A DNA stretch of 14,666 nucleotides from Acidobacteriota bacterium (lineage in GTDB: Bacteria; Acidobacteriota; Terriglobia; 20CM-2-55-15), in contig QHXA01000051.1 in NCBI GenBank assembly GCA_003222755.1, forward strand, positions 3,944 through 18,609. Direction: 5' to 3'. Under the pieces are notes generated by a model, which saw nothing but the letters and a program-made list of their open reading frames with translations, ran no database searches and was not told the origin of the DNA. Position 1 is the stretch's first letter, and every line of letters begins with the position of its first letter. Shown in pieces: positions 14,007 through 14,666 of the stretch. Made by a program: the position numbers and the translations under genes.

Positions 14007-14235
14007 AAGCAACACCGGCGATCAGTTTCAGAGTTGTCGCGGGTATGAAACGAGTAATGGTAGACCCGAACAAGACGGCAAGTAAGGTGGACACCACGAG
14101 AGCGCTCGCTGCCGCGATAAAGACCGAAAGCGGCCGGACCGCTTTTTCTGTCGCGAACAACACGGTCGCGATTTGTGTCTTGTCCCCAAGCTCGGCCAGC
14201 AGCACCGATCCAAAAATCACTAGCAGCGGTTTCAC
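13969..14235 (-). CDS. Single-repeat UPF0016/GDT1 (TMEM165) family cation transporter
   Basis: An 88-residue hydrophobic protein with three predicted membrane helices and the family signature ELGDKTQ near residues 15-21. Full-length GDT1 proteins have two such repeats with opposite topology and move Mn2+ or Ca2+. Bacterial one-repeat forms are thought to pair with a second copy or form dimers. The start is GTG at 14235 with AGGGAGG about 6 nt upstream. The 3' end overlaps the convergent GGDEF gene by 38 bp. No partner half-gene is visible in the window. Manganese export is the likeliest role, inferred from the family. Confidence 0.85.
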   Translation of the reverse strand: MKPLLVIFGSVLLAELGDKTQIATVLFATEKAVRPLSVFIAAASALVVSTLLAVLFGSTITRFIPATTLKLIAGVAFIAVGIWTILSR

Positions 14236-14268
14236 GATAGACCTCCCTCATAAAGGGTACTAGCCACA

Positions 14269-14314
14269 AAAAGGCACAAGAAACTCAATAGCGTTTGCGA
14301 ATCTTGTGCCTTTT
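14269..14314 (-). terminator. Strong bidirectional hairpin, probable terminator
   Basis: AAAAGGCACAAG (14269-14280) pairs perfectly with CTTGTGCCTTTT (14303-14314) over a 22-nt loop. Three more pairs follow a single mismatch outside. A-tract and T-tract ends suit termination in both directions. It lies 8 nt beyond the stop of the TonB-receptor remnant, so it is probably that lost gene's terminator and now ends the phosphate permease transcript. The UPF0016 promoter would have to lie downstream of it. Confidence 0.65.
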
Positions 14315-14322
14315 CGTGACTG

Positions 14323-14394
14323 TTAAAAGTTCAGCCTCACCGCAAACTGAATCTGCCGGTTGGTGCCGTTCGTGAATGAAATGTGAAGAGATTG
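14323..14394 (-). pseudogene. C-terminal remnant of an Oar-like TonB-dependent outer membrane receptor
   Basis: On the minus strand a 23-codon open stretch ends NGTNRQIQFAVRLNF and a TAA. Alternating hydrophobic residues and a terminal Phe are the closing beta-strand (beta-signal) of outer membrane barrels. The (N)RQIQFA-x-(K/R)LxF ending is typical of the carboxypeptidase-regulatory-domain TonB receptors abundant in Acidobacteria. An in-frame TAA lies immediately upstream (14395-14397), and the phosphate permease stop is only 10 bp away, so the rest of the gene is gone. A deletion or rearrangement is inferred. Confidence 0.6.
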
Positions 14395-14404
14395 TTACAT
14401 TCGG

Positions 14405-14666
14405 TTACCGTATCAGCCGGTAGGTCACGGCAGCCATAAAGGCGGCAGCCGGGATAGTGATAATCCACGCCCACACGATGCGGCGCGTGACTCCCCATTT
14501 GACTGCAGTCACGCGGCGCGTTGCTCCGACTCCAATAATTGCACCGGTGATCGTGTGTGTGGTGCTGACGGGAATTCCGCCCCAGGCGGCGCCAATGAGA
14601 CTGATGGCCCCAGCGGTTTCCGCGCTGAATCCGCCGACCGGCCGCAACGCCGTAATCTTCTGACCC
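14405..14666 (-). CDS. PiT-family inorganic phosphate permease, C-terminal part
   Basis: The visible 87 codons continue off the right edge of the window. The sequence GFSAETAGAISLIGAAWG, then GIPVSTTHT and GAIIGVGATR, is the duplicated PiT signature region. The C-terminus has a final membrane helix (IITIPAAAFMAAVTYRLIR). PiT proteins are inner-membrane phosphate (metal-phosphate) symporters. The frame is open through the window end, so this is a partial gene, not a short protein starting at 14647. Downstream lie a TonB-receptor remnant and a hairpin terminator. Confidence 0.9.
   Translation of the reverse strand, partial: GQKITALRPVGGFSAETAGAISLIGAAWGGIPVSTTHTITGAIIGVGATRRVTAVKWGVTRRIVWAWIITIPAAAFMAAVTYRLIR

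Noticed and set aside
14236..14330. Possible yybP-ykoY manganese riboswitch upstream of the UPF0016 gene
   Set aside because: These riboswitches often precede this family, but the conserved GGGGAGUA-type core and CUGAGA segments are not present. The hairpin is better explained as a terminator.

Overview
The window looks like chromosomal DNA from a Gram-negative bacterium, most likely an acidobacterium (Acidobacteriota, Bryobacter/Solibacter-like). The evidence is a PEP-CTERM protein, a Gram-negative minor-pilin cluster, an acyl-activating enzyme fused to an acyl carrier and a PlsC acyltransferase, a secreted Vgb-type propeller, and the last codons of an Oar-like TonB-dependent barrel. This placement is inferred from gene content only. 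No rRNA, tRNA, CRISPR array or complete transposon is visible.

Layout. Positions 1-288 hold nothing I can call. A secreted PEP-CTERM protein runs leftward (289-1128). A 459-bp divergent intergenic region follows, with a good sigma-54 -24/-12 match pointing right, several small palindromes and recurring GTAAG half-sites. Next is a rightward minor-pilin operon: a FimT/GspH-like pilin (1588-2202), PilV-like (2209-2769), PilW-like (2780-3529) and a very large PilX-like protein (3540-6149). The middle of the PilX-like protein carries about seven Gly-Ser-Gly-Tyr type repeats. No pilY1 follows.

Instead there is a 349-bp non-coding block (6149-6497). Two multi-hairpin modules with the same part order face each other across a central 52-bp palindrome, and the block is bounded by near-identical 14-bp direct repeats. 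This REPIN-like composite is the most novel-looking object here. Seven bases after it begins an 892-residue AMP-ligase/ACP/PlsC fusion (6504-9182). Then come a cysteine-rich zinc-ribbon protein (9269-9742), a secreted seven-bladed streptogramin-lyase-like propeller (9783-10772), a NYN nuclease-like protein with two LOTUS-type domains (10802-12262) and a membrane-anchored HD-GYP plus GGDEF c-di-GMP protein (12348-14006).

The last part is on the minus strand: a single-repeat UPF0016/GDT1 cation transporter (13969-14235) whose 3' end overlaps the convergent GGDEF gene, a strong hairpin (14269-14314), a 23-codon tail of a lost TonB-dependent receptor (14323-14394), and the C-terminal end of a PiT phosphate permease that runs off the window (14405-14666).

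How the genes connect. The pilins should be processed by a prepilin peptidase encoded elsewhere and prime a type IV pilus or related pseudopilus. The c-di-GMP protein could plausibly influence pilus or surface behaviour. A 10-bp string shared between its leader and the pilin leader hints at shared control, but this is weak. The remaining genes look like independent housekeeping functions.
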